DNA from: Bacteroidales bacterium
GTDB taxonomy: Bacteria; Bacteroidota; Bacteroidia; Bacteroidales; Muribaculaceae
Assembly: GCA_014800815.1 (NCBI GenBank)
Contig: JAAVFI010000076.1
Location: 1-40,682, forward strand
Length of the DNA stretch: 40,682 nucleotides
Reading direction: 5' to 3'
The notes below the pieces were generated by a model. It saw nothing but the letters and a program-made list of their open reading frames with translations, was not told where the DNA came from and searched no databases. The first letter of the stretch is position 1. Every line of letters begins with the position of its first letter. This document shows, in pieces, positions 1 through 7,102 of this stretch. The position numbers and the translations under genes are program-made.

Positions 1-4
1 CTTG

Positions 5-78
5 CGCTTCAAGATGGACTCGAACCAACGACCCTCTGATTAACAGTCAGATGCTCTAACCGACTGAGCTATTGAAGC
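5..78 (-). tRNA. tRNA-Asn (anticodon GTT), downstream copy
   Basis: Read on the minus strand, the 7-bp acceptor stem pairs GCTTCAA (78-72) with TTGAAGC (12-6). The discriminator base is G (complement of position 5), as expected for bacterial tRNA-Asn. The anticodon arm has stem TCTGA/TCAGA and loop CTGTTAA, giving anticodon GTT. The T arm contains the GGTTCGAGTCC core. CCA is not encoded. It is the second of two tandem copies and would be read from the promoter at 231-262. Confidence 0.95.
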
Positions 79-113
79 TTGCAAGAAGTGTAATGTGTGA
101 TAATGATAATGAG

Positions 114-187
114 CGCTTCAAGATGGACTCGAACCAACGACCCTCTGATTAACAGTCAGATGCTCTAACCGACTGAGCTATTGAAGC
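114..187 (-). tRNA. tRNA-Asn (anticodon GTT), promoter-proximal copy
   Basis: This gene is identical to the copy at 5-78 over the whole 74 nt and offset by 109 bp: same acceptor stem, GTT anticodon, G discriminator and no encoded CCA. The 35-nt spacer between the copies (79-113) is AT-rich and has no strong terminator, so the two are probably cut from one transcript starting near position 225. Confidence 0.95.
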
Positions 188-230
188 GGTTGTAGTGCAA
201 ATTTGGCAGCCCCTCCGGGCTTTTGCGCTG

Positions 231-262
231 CAAATTTAGCACTAATTTCTCAGTTGTGCAAA
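231..262 (-). promoter_or_regulatory. Bacteroidales primary-sigma promoter for the tRNA-Asn pair
   Basis: On the minus strand the -7 element TAAATTTG (238-231) matches TAnnTTTG exactly. The -33 element TTTG (262-259) lies 20 nt upstream of it. Predicted transcription start is near 225, about 38 nt before the first tRNA. Seen in sequence; the consensus is established for Bacteroides primary sigma factor (SigABfr). Confidence 0.75.
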
Positions 263-290
263 TTTTTTTTGAGTTTTTGCAAAAAAAATT
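261..290 (-). terminator. Possible A/T-only terminator after yggS
   Basis: An inverted repeat AATTTTTTTT (261-270) / AAAAAAAATT (281-290) with a 10-nt loop sits directly at the yggS stop codon. The stem has no G-C pairs, so folding would be weak. It is the only terminator-like element at the end of the 16-gene minus-strand run. It overlaps the -33 box of the tRNA promoter. Confidence 0.3.
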
Positions 291-957
291 ACTGTCTCTC
301 TCCAAAAATCGCAGTTCCGACCCTTACGAGTGTTGCTCCGCGGGCTATCGCTATAGGATAATCTCCGCTCATACCCATTGAAAGAGTCTCGAATCCTCGC
401 AGGTCGGGGCACATGGTGCGTATCTCTCGGGCGAGGTCGGCAATGGCGGCGAAGTCGGCGTCGATGCGGGCCTCGTCGTCGGTATTGGAAGCCATGCCCA
501 TAAGTCCGCAGAGGTGTGTGGCCTTGAGGGCTTCGAATCTGCGCTCGCGGAAATACTCGCGGAGCTCGTCGGGGCTGAAGCCTGTCTTGGTTTCTTCCTG
601 AGCTACGTGCACCTGCAGGAGCACGCGCGATACTATCCCTGCACGCTCCGACTCTGCATCAATAAGGTCGAGCACACGCTGCGAGTCGACACTCTCGATG
701 AGTGAAATGTGGCGGGTGCCTACGAGAGTCTTTACCTTGTTGGTCTGCAAGTGGCCTATGAAATGCCAGTTGATGTCGTCGGGGAGAGCGGCGATTTTAG
801 AAGTGATTTCCTGCACGCGGCTTTCGCCGAAGGTGCGCTGACCTGCGGCATAGGCCTCGGCTACTGCTTCGGCAGGATGAAATTTGCTTACAGCAACAAG
901 CTCCACGCCCTCGGGGAGCGTGGAGCGTATGCTGCGTATTGCTTCGGCTATCGACAT
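289..957 (-). CDS. yggS: YggS-family pyridoxal phosphate homeostasis protein
   Basis: 222-residue member of the YggS/PROSC family, a fold-type III PLP-binding protein that buffers free PLP in the cytoplasm and has no known catalytic reaction. The PLP lysine is K25 in the motif VAVSKFHP. Other family marks are FGESRVQE, WHFIGHLQTNK (around residues 64-74) and the C-terminal phosphate-binding segment LSMGMSGDYPIAIARGAT. Length is normal for the family. The ATG at 957 overlaps the stop of the upstream DUF4494 gene by one base (TAATG), suggesting coupled translation. It is the last gene of the minus-strand run that begins with rsmH. yggS is near division genes in many other bacteria too, so its position here is not surprising. 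Assignment is secure. Confidence 0.95.
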   Translation of the reverse strand: MSIAEAIRSIRSTLPEGVELVAVSKFHPAEAVAEAYAAGQRTFGESRVQEITSKIAALPDDINWHFIGHLQTNKVKTLVGTRHISLIESVDSQRVLDLIDAESERAGIVSRVLLQVHVAQEETKTGFSPDELREYFRERRFEALKATHLCGLMGMASNTDDEARIDADFAAIADLAREIRTMCPDLRGFETLSMGMSGDYPIAIARGATLVRVGTAIFGERQ

Positions 958-1391
958 TACTCGACTACCTTCATTTTGTACACGTCCATAATGGGCGTTT
1001 CGTTGATCTGTACGATTTCGTAGTCGGCCATAGTGCCTTTCATGCCTTCCTCGAATGTTTCGAGGGCGTGCTTGAAGTTGGCGGCCTGCACGAGAATCTG
1101 CGAGATAGAGCGCTTCTCGGCGGCGGTCTTTTCGTCGATAGTGATGAACGCTACCTTGACGAGATACCAGCGGTCTCCGGCTTCGTTCCAGAAGATTTCG
1201 GCGATTTTTGTGGGCTTGATAGCTGCCACAGTGAATTCGCCTGATATGAAGGGGCGCTGCTCTTCGGTGATGCGTGCTTCAGCTTCGGTGAAAGAGAGAG
1301 CGTCCACGAGATAGGGCTCGCTTACTTTCTTCACGTTGCCCTTTTCCTGCAATTTTTCGTATTTTACCTTACATTCAAACCAATTGGCCAT
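957..1391 (-). CDS. DUF4494 domain protein
   Basis: 144-residue protein matching DUF4494, a family I know from Bacteroidota with no assigned function. It begins MANWFECKVKYEK and contains the run EAEARI followed by FTVAAIKPTKIAEIF, then DRWYLVKVAFI. There is no signal peptide or membrane segment, so it is probably cytoplasmic. It is short, mixed alpha/beta in character and rich in Lys and Glu. It lies 24 nt after the SGNH hydrolase and shares one base with yggS, so it is almost certainly co-transcribed with both. No catalytic motif is visible and I do not infer a function. Confidence 0.85.
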   Translation of the reverse strand: MANWFECKVKYEKLQEKGNVKKVSEPYLVDALSFTEAEARITEEQRPFISGEFTVAAIKPTKIAEIFWNEAGDRWYLVKVAFITIDEKTAAEKRSISQILVQAANFKHALETFEEGMKGTMADYEIVQINETPIMDVYKMKVVE

Positions 1392-1415
1392 TGTAGTATA
1401 TCTTTTAAAGTTGGG

Positions 1416-2543
1416 TTATCGTTTGTTTTCGGAGAGAGCTTTTTCGAGCACGGGTCTCAGTTTGTCGGCATAGTGCCTGAATCCGAGGTCGGTGAGGTGT
1501 ATGCCGTCGACAGTACCGTCGTCTTCGGGTCCGTCGAGCTCCACGGAGTCCACGTAGTAGAGTCCTTCGGGCTTCTCTGCCTTGAGAATCTCGTAGTTGC
1601 GGTGGTACTGCTCGTTCTTCTTGGGCAGGTAGTCGCCGTAGAAGCTGTCGTAGCGGGCGTATGGATAGACAGGTCCTTCAACCATTATTACGGGAACGTC
1701 GGGGAGGGCGTCGCGTATTATCTTCACGAAGCCGTAGGTGAGGCTGTCGCACATGTTGAGCGTGCAGTTGGGCACGGGGTCGAGCACTATGGCGTCGATG
1801 TCGGGGATGCGTGTAATTGCGCGGGCCACGCACGAGTCCATCTGTCCCTGGCCGCTGAATCCGAGGTTGATTACCTCGGCATTGAGTTCGCGTGAGAGGA
1901 TGTTGGTCGATGCCATGCCCGAGCGCGAGGCGCATCCGCCCTGCATAATGCTTGTGCCGTAGCATACGATGCGGCGCTTGCTGTCGATGATTTCGGGCGA
2001 GCCGGCATTTATCTTCGCTTCGGGGCTGACTTTAATCTCGAGCTTCTCAATGCCATCGTACAGAGGGAAGTAGACCATGTACTCGGTCATGCGGGTAGTA
2101 TCGAGATTGCTCATGTACACGGCCTCGCACATCTTGGTGTCTTTGTCGGCGAGAGTGGGGCGGTTGGTGTTGGCGTGGCGCCATACCGAGTCGCCTTCGA
2201 AGACGTACAGGTCGGTGCCCTTGATGCCCGTGTCGGCCATGTGGGGCATGTGTGCGTCGCGGAGGAGATTGTATCTCACGCCGATACGCGGTGAGTTGGT
2301 GGCGAAACGCACTGCATAGCCCGCAGACTCTTTCTGCCGCTCCCAGAGGGGGATACGGACGCTGTCTTCAAGGTTGGCGGGGAGACGCCAGTATAGCTGC
2401 TTGGTGTCGTCGAAGGGTTTATTGATTATGCGGAGCTCCTGAGCGTCGACGTATTTCCATTCGGGCTTGTCTGCGGCGCTTTCAGCTGCCGACGAGCCGA
2501 GAGCCGCACAGAGCATGAGGGCTGCAAATGCTGTGTGTTTCAT
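1416..2543 (-). CDS. Exported SGNH/GDSL-family hydrolase
   Basis: 375-residue predicted esterase or lipase-like hydrolase. The ATG at 2543 gives a clear signal peptide (residues about 1-20, MKHTAFAALMLCAALGSSAA). A TTG at 2555, directly after the sirtuin stop, is a less likely start. An N-terminal beta-rich domain (about 30-185, SGNH_N-like) precedes the catalytic domain. All four SGNH blocks are present: YGTSIMQGG with nucleophile S198, GFSGQGQMD (about 228-236), DPVPN with N259, and DGIHLTDLGF with D346 and H349. It is likely periplasmic. The substrate is not readable from sequence; its place in a cell-wall operon makes removal of O-acetyl groups from peptidoglycan or glycans a reasonable but untested idea. 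It is 12 nt from the sirtuin gene. Confidence 0.85.
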   Translation of the reverse strand: MKHTAFAALMLCAALGSSAAESAADKPEWKYVDAQELRIINKPFDDTKQLYWRLPANLEDSVRIPLWERQKESAGYAVRFATNSPRIGVRYNLLRDAHMPHMADTGIKGTDLYVFEGDSVWRHANTNRPTLADKDTKMCEAVYMSNLDTTRMTEYMVYFPLYDGIEKLEIKVSPEAKINAGSPEIIDSKRRIVCYGTSIMQGGCASRSGMASTNILSRELNAEVINLGFSGQGQMDSCVARAITRIPDIDAIVLDPVPNCTLNMCDSLTYGFVKIIRDALPDVPVIMVEGPVYPYARYDSFYGDYLPKKNEQYHRNYEILKAEKPEGLYYVDSVELDGPEDDGTVDGIHLTDLGFRHYADKLRPVLEKALSENKR

Positions 2544-2555
2544 TATGTTAGTCAA

Positions 2556-3251
2556 TTATCGGTCGGTGAGTTCTTTGGCGAGCTTTTCGAGGCCCTTTGA
2601 CGCGGTCTCGGCTATTACGGTCACGCCCTGGGGCACTGCCGAGGGGTGAGGGTCTATGTAGTAGACGGGCACACCGGGGCGCACGTAGTTGAGGAGCGAT
2701 GCGGCGGGATATACTGCCAGGCTCGTGCCTATTATCACGAAGATGTCGGCACGAGAGGCTATCTCGGCTGCGGTCTCGAACATGGGCACTGCCTCCTGAA
2801 AGAACACTATATGCGGGCGCATATGGTGGCCTTCGACTACGGTGTCGGGAGTGGTGGCGTCGGTGTAGTGCGCGAGCGGGCGGATGAATCCGGGGTCGTC
2901 GACGGCACGAATCTTCATGAGTTCGCCGTGGAGATGCACTATATTCGAGCTTCCGGCGCGCTCGTGGAGGTTGTCGACGTTCTGGGTTATCACCACCACG
3001 TCGAAGTCTTTCTCGAGCTCGTGCAGAATCTCGTGGGCACGGTTGGGCTTGACGCCGGCGAGGGCGGCACGGCGTTCGTTGTAGAAGCGGTGTACGAGGG
3101 CCGGATTGCGTGCGAAGCCGTCGGCACTCGCCACATCCATTACCGGGTACTGCTCCCAGAGACCTCCCGCATCGCGGAAGGTGGAGATACCGCTCTCGGC
3201 GCTTATGCCTGCGCCCGACGATACTACGAGAAGAGGCTTCTTACTTGTCAT
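2556..3251 (-). CDS. Sir2-family NAD-dependent protein deacylase (CobB-like)
   Basis: 231-residue cytoplasmic sirtuin that uses NAD+ to remove acyl groups from lysines. Motifs in order: SSGAGISAESGISTFRD (NAD binding, about 11-27), FYNERR with Y57 and R60, TQNVDNLH (89-96), catalytic H108 in HLHGE, RPHIVFF (145-151) and GTSLAVYPA near the C-terminus. The Y-x-x-R pair is the known mark of class III sirtuins preferring succinyl or malonyl lysine. The four zinc-binding cysteines of most sirtuins are missing; the protein has no cysteine at all. The start at 3251 is chosen because MTSKKPLLVV begins the conserved Rossmann strand; the frame stays open further upstream inside ftsZ but makes no sensible protein there. 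It overlaps the ftsZ 3' end by 11 bp, so translation is probably coupled to ftsZ. Confidence 0.9.
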   Translation of the reverse strand: MTSKKPLLVVSSGAGISAESGISTFRDAGGLWEQYPVMDVASADGFARNPALVHRFYNERRAALAGVKPNRAHEILHELEKDFDVVVITQNVDNLHERAGSSNIVHLHGELMKIRAVDDPGFIRPLAHYTDATTPDTVVEGHHMRPHIVFFQEAVPMFETAAEIASRADIFVIIGTSLAVYPAASLLNYVRPGVPVYYIDPHPSAVPQGVTVIAETASKGLEKLAKELTDR

Positions 3252-4608
3252 CAGCTGAGAAATATATCTGGTTTGCCGGATTCTGCTGCGGAGCCTGCTC
3301 TTTGGGGCGGGCGCTTGTCTCGGGGGCTGCGGTTGCCGCAGGGCGTGCCGCTGCCGTAACCTTGCGCTTGTCGCGACGGAATGCGGGCGAACTTTCCACC
3401 ATTTCGATAGCGGCATCGTCGTCGAGCTCCTCGGGAGTGAGCACGAAGTAGTTCTGTGTCTCCTGACGACGGGTGAAGTCTTCCACCTTTTCCTTGCCGT
3501 AGGCCTTGGCAATGCGCTGGTCCATAGGCGAGTCGGGAGAATTATCCTCGTGCTCGCGACCGCGGATCACATCGCGGCGCTGGCCTCCGGTCTCGACGGA
3601 AACGTCGAAGCCCGATGCAAGTATGGTAAACTTGATTTTGTTGCCGAGAGTATCGTCGTAGCCCCAGCCGAACTTGATGTGCACCTTCTTGTTAATTTCT
3701 TCGACAAGGCGGTTGGCTTCCTGAGCTTCCTGCACAGTCAGCGGCGGGTTGAGGTCGTGCGAGATGTAGAATGCGAAGAGCAGCTCCTTGGCCGACATGA
3801 TATCGGTGTCGCAGAGGAGGGGTGAGTGGAGGGCATTGCGGATTGCCGACGACATACGCTGTCCTTTCTCGCCTTCGCCGTAGCCCACGGAGATGAGGGC
3901 TGTGCGGCCGTCGCGGAGACAGGTGTCGACGTCGCGCATATCTATGTTGATGTTGGCCAGTGTGGTGACCATGTCGGAGATAGTGCGGGCGGCGGTGGTG
4001 AGGATATCATCGGCCTTGGTAAATGCCTGGCTCCATTCGTAGTCGGGGTAAATGGTGCCGAGACGGTCGTTGTTGATAACGAGCATGGCATCTACATTCT
4101 CCTGCAGACGTGCTGCACCGTCGATAGCGCTCGATATACGCTCCATGCCTTCGAAGAAGAAGGGGATGGTGACGATACCCACGGTGAGTATGCCTTTCTT
4201 CTTGGCGACGCCGGCTACGACGGGAGCGCCGCCGGTGCCTGTACCGCCACCCATGCCTGCGGTGACGAATACCATCTTGACATTGGGGGTGAGAATCTTC
4301 TCTATCTCGGGGATGCTTTCCTCGGCGGCGGCCTGGCCTACTTCGGCTTTACCGCCGGCACCGAGACCTCCGCAGAGCTTGGGGCCGAGAAGAATCTTGG
4401 TGTCTACGGGGAGCGGACGCAGCGCCTGCAAGTCGGTGTTGAGGACTACGAAATCTACGCCTTTCACATCCTGTGAGTGCATGTATGCCACGGCGTTGCA
4501 ACCGCCGCCGCCCACACCCATTGCTATGATGTTGGCCGCGTCGGGCACGGTGGTCTCACCGGCGTTGTAAAAGCGGTTTATGAGGTTAGGATCTTCAGCT
4601 TCTTCCAT
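3241..4608 (-). CDS. ftsZ: Cell division GTPase FtsZ
   Basis: 455-residue bacterial tubulin homologue that forms the cytokinetic ring. The nucleotide-binding GVGGGGCNAV (31-40), the tubulin signature GGGTGTGGAPV (120-130) and the synergy-loop region with NIDMRD are all visible. The core ends around residue 330 and is followed by a linker rich in charged residues, a segment NYFVLTPEELDDD then VESSPAFRR, and an Ala/Pro-rich tail ending QIYFSADDK. The C-terminal part should carry the peptide that binds FtsA. It follows ftsA by 21 nt, the standard order. Its last 11 bp overlap the sirtuin gene. Confidence 0.98.
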   Translation of the reverse strand: MEEAEDPNLINRFYNAGETTVPDAANIIAMGVGGGGCNAVAYMHSQDVKGVDFVVLNTDLQALRPLPVDTKILLGPKLCGGLGAGGKAEVGQAAAEESIPEIEKILTPNVKMVFVTAGMGGGTGTGGAPVVAGVAKKKGILTVGIVTIPFFFEGMERISSAIDGAARLQENVDAMLVINNDRLGTIYPDYEWSQAFTKADDILTTAARTISDMVTTLANINIDMRDVDTCLRDGRTALISVGYGEGEKGQRMSSAIRNALHSPLLCDTDIMSAKELLFAFYISHDLNPPLTVQEAQEANRLVEEINKKVHIKFGWGYDDTLGNKIKFTILASGFDVSVETGGQRRDVIRGREHEDNSPDSPMDQRIAKAYGKEKVEDFTRRQETQNYFVLTPEELDDDAAIEMVESSPAFRRDKRKVTAAARPAATAAPETSARPKEQAPQQNPANQIYFSADDK

Positions 4609-4629
4609 GATTAGCGGGTGCTTGCGTGA

Positions 4630-6219
4630 TTATTCATAATTCTCGTCTCCTTCGAATATCTTTATCATTCGGTCGCGGAGCTTATTGAGGCCGGAGGTGA
4701 TTTTCTTGTAGTTGTCAGGGTCGTCGTCCTGCGGTTCCTCGGGTTCGTCCTCGGGTTCGTCGTCGTAAACGTCGTAGGTGTCATCGTCGTCGACGGGTTC
4801 GGCCTCTTCTTTGCGGCCGCGCTTGAGGAATCCGAATATTCCGCCGCGCTTACCGCCGTTCGACGAAGGTCTTTCGTACTGTTCTTCTTCCTCCTCTTCT
4901 TCGGGGTCGTCGTCGAGGAGAGCGTCGTCGTCTTCAGCGGGGAGGCGCCTGCCATAGGCAGCTGTAGTCTGCGGCGCGGGAGCCGGTGCGGTAGCTGCGG
5001 GGGCTGCGGGTGCTTCTACCTCTTCTTCCTCCTCTTCTTCGGGAAGGATGTCGGCGACTACACGGGGTGCAGCCTCGGGACGGACGGGATAGGTGATGAA
5101 GGTGCGGGCCGATGTGCGGGCTTTGGAGAGGAGCGACACGATGTCGATATTCTCGGGACGGTTGCCTCCGGCAACACGGAATACGATGTTGTGGGGCATT
5201 CCGGCGGTCTCCACGGGAGTCTTGCACTGGGCCGAAATCTGAGTTGCGAACTCGGCAAGACGTGCTCCGCCGCCTACGAGAACGATTTTTGCCAGCGAGG
5301 CTGCGGTGAGGCCGGAGCGCTCTATCTGGTTGAGGATATTGGCTGCAATCTCACCGGCACGGGCGCGGACGTAAGAGTTAACCTCTTCGGCGTCGGGGTC
5401 GCCGGGACGCATGTTCGAGGCAGCGTCGGCAGCGGTTAGGGTTGTCTTGTATGTCTCGGCTTCGCCTTCGGTCACTCCGAGGCCGGCCATGAGGTCGAGG
5501 GTGATGAGGCGCGAACCCATGGGTATGGTCGAGAGGAAGGCGAGAGTGCCGTCTTTGTAGACTGACACTGTCGAGGTCTCGGCGCCTATGTCGACGAGTG
5601 CGCAACCGAGTTCGCGGTCGGCGTCGGTGAGGACGAGGTCGGCGATTGCCAGGGGGCGTACGATATAGTAAACCGAGTCGGGTGTTACGGTGTCGAGCTT
5701 GAGGCGGTCGAGGTTCTGGCGTGTCTCCTTGCCGCAGGTGAGCATCATGAACTCGCCGCGGAGAGTTTCGCCGAAAGTACCTACGGCCTTGTGCACCGAG
5801 GTGTTGTTGACAAAGAAGTTGCGCGGCACCATGGCCTCGATGTTCTTCTCGCCCATAAAGTCGCGCGAGGCCTCGTAGATGAGACGCTGCACGTGGCTTT
5901 CGGTGATTTCGCACTCGTTGGGGAACTGGAGCGCGGCTTTGGTGGGCGATGCTGCCAGCGAACGTCCGCCGATGCTTATGGCGAGCGACGATATGCGTCC
6001 GGGGGCGACGGCGGGTGAGGCCTCGAGGCGGCGTACAATCTCGTTGACGGCGCCGGAGACTTCGCGTATATTCTGTACGCGGCCGTAGCGTACATTGTTG
6101 GTTGCCGGTATCTCTTCGAGAGCGAGCACGGTAAGTTTACCGTCGGGTCCGATCTGACCCACGGCTCCCTTGATCTTGGAGGAGGCAATTTCGATAGCGG
6201 CTATATTTTTGGATTCCAT
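4630..6219 (-). CDS. ftsA: Cell division protein FtsA with long acidic C-terminal region
   Basis: 529-residue actin-like protein that tethers FtsZ to the inner membrane. The N-terminus (NIAAIEIASSKIKGAVGQI) is the first phosphate-binding segment, and VDIGAETSTVSVY and VLVGGGARL are the second phosphate and adenosine motifs of the ASKHA fold. Canonical FtsA is about 420 residues; the extra length is a disordered insert at about 395-500 of Pro/Ala and then runs of Glu and Asp. The end, KITSGLNKLRDRMIKIF (about 506-522), looks like the amphipathic helix that binds membrane, so the acidic insert acts as a linker between the actin fold and the anchor. It lies 27 nt after ftsQ. Confidence 0.96.
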   Translation of the reverse strand: MESKNIAAIEIASSKIKGAVGQIGPDGKLTVLALEEIPATNNVRYGRVQNIREVSGAVNEIVRRLEASPAVAPGRISSLAISIGGRSLAASPTKAALQFPNECEITESHVQRLIYEASRDFMGEKNIEAMVPRNFFVNNTSVHKAVGTFGETLRGEFMMLTCGKETRQNLDRLKLDTVTPDSVYYIVRPLAIADLVLTDADRELGCALVDIGAETSTVSVYKDGTLAFLSTIPMGSRLITLDLMAGLGVTEGEAETYKTTLTAADAASNMRPGDPDAEEVNSYVRARAGEIAANILNQIERSGLTAASLAKIVLVGGGARLAEFATQISAQCKTPVETAGMPHNIVFRVAGGNRPENIDIVSLLSKARTSARTFITYPVRPEAAPRVVADILPEEEEEEEVEAPAAPAATAPAPAPQTTAAYGRRLPAEDDDALLDDDPEEEEEEEQYERPSSNGGKRGGIFGFLKRGRKEEAEPVDDDDTYDVYDDEPEDEPEEPQDDDPDNYKKITSGLNKLRDRMIKIFEGDENYE

Positions 6220-6246
6220 AGAGAGGGATATGTTTTTTAGAGGGTA

Positions 6247-7089
6247 TCAGGCATTTTCTTCGTCGGTGGACTTTGCCACGGTAGCGTTGTCGTTGATATC
6301 GAGTTCGCCGGTCTGCTCCTCGACGGTGGGTAGAGCCACGGGCGCCACCACTTTCTCGCGACGAGTGGCCACTACCTGGCCGCTCCACTTCACGGCTACG
6401 GTGTCGTAAGTGAGCCAGCCTTTGGCGGGGAGTACGTTGCGGTAGAAGGCGCGGAGATTGGCAAACTTCTCTTCGACGCGCGATGTGTCGCCGAAATTCA
6501 CCACATGGCCCACGATGTTGGGCACGATGATGATGTTGCCGTCCGACTCCTGTGTGACTGTGGCTACCATTGCGCTCACCGTGGGGTGCGACGATATGTA
6601 GTCGAGCAGAGGCAGCAGACGGCTTGCGGGATGCACGCTGTCGAAGCTGCCGACGAGGACGGGGACGTCGATATGGTAGCGCAGTTCTGCGGAGATGCGC
6701 TTGCCCGAGGCATTGATGTAGTACGAAGGCTTGCCTTTGTCGAATACGCGCGCTACGGGCACCATAGGAGTGACGTCGACGGCCAGACAGCCGTTGGAGA
6801 GGAGTGTGACGTTGGCATCCTGGAGCTTGTCGGAGGCGAGCAAGCGATGCTCGAGCTTGCGCAGGTCGAAGTCTTTGCGCAGGCAGCGTGTGAGCGTGTC
6901 GGGGTCGATACCGCACTCTACTATGACGTCGGCCACATTCACAAACCGTGAGTTGGGGTCGGAGAGTGTCACCTTCATGCCGGTAAGGGTATCAGCCGAG
7001 GCCATACGGGCGGTTACCGTCAGGGCGAAGCCGAACCAGGCAACCATGACGATACACAGCACACACATTATGACTGATTTTCTGCTCAT
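6247..7089 (-). CDS. ftsQ: Cell division protein FtsQ/DivIB
   Basis: 280-residue bitopic protein of the divisome that links FtsL and its partners to the early ring. There is one transmembrane helix at about residues 5-27 (VIMCVLCIVMVAWFGFALTV) after a short cytoplasmic N-terminus. A POTRA-like region follows at about 28-100 (LTGMKVTLSDP through LRKLEHRLLAS), then the beta domain. The start at 7089 gives a short basic N-terminus before the helix; an in-frame upstream start would extend into murC without homology. Spacing is 13 nt from murC. Sequence conservation of FtsQ is low, so identity rests on topology plus position between murC and ftsA. Confidence 0.9.
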   Translation of the reverse strand: MSRKSVIMCVLCIVMVAWFGFALTVTARMASADTLTGMKVTLSDPNSRFVNVADVIVECGIDPDTLTRCLRKDFDLRKLEHRLLASDKLQDANVTLLSNGCLAVDVTPMVPVARVFDKGKPSYYINASGKRISAELRYHIDVPVLVGSFDSVHPASRLLPLLDYISSHPTVSAMVATVTQESDGNIIIVPNIVGHVVNFGDTSRVEEKFANLRAFYRNVLPAKGWLTYDTVAVKWSGQVVATRREKVVAPVALPTVEEQTGELDINDNATVAKSTDEENA

Positions 7090-7102
7090 CTGCTTATAGG
7101 TC

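Noticed and set aside
208-224. AGCCC/GGGCT hairpin followed by TTTT on the plus strand, like a terminator
   Set aside because: No plus-strand gene lies upstream. On the minus strand it falls at the very start of the tRNA transcript, where termination would make no sense. The stem is only 5 bp.
3252-3512. Extended N-terminus of the sirtuin reading into ftsZ
   Set aside because: The 87 extra residues are basic low-complexity in an ftsZ shadow frame; the conserved sirtuin fold starts right after the ATG at 3251.
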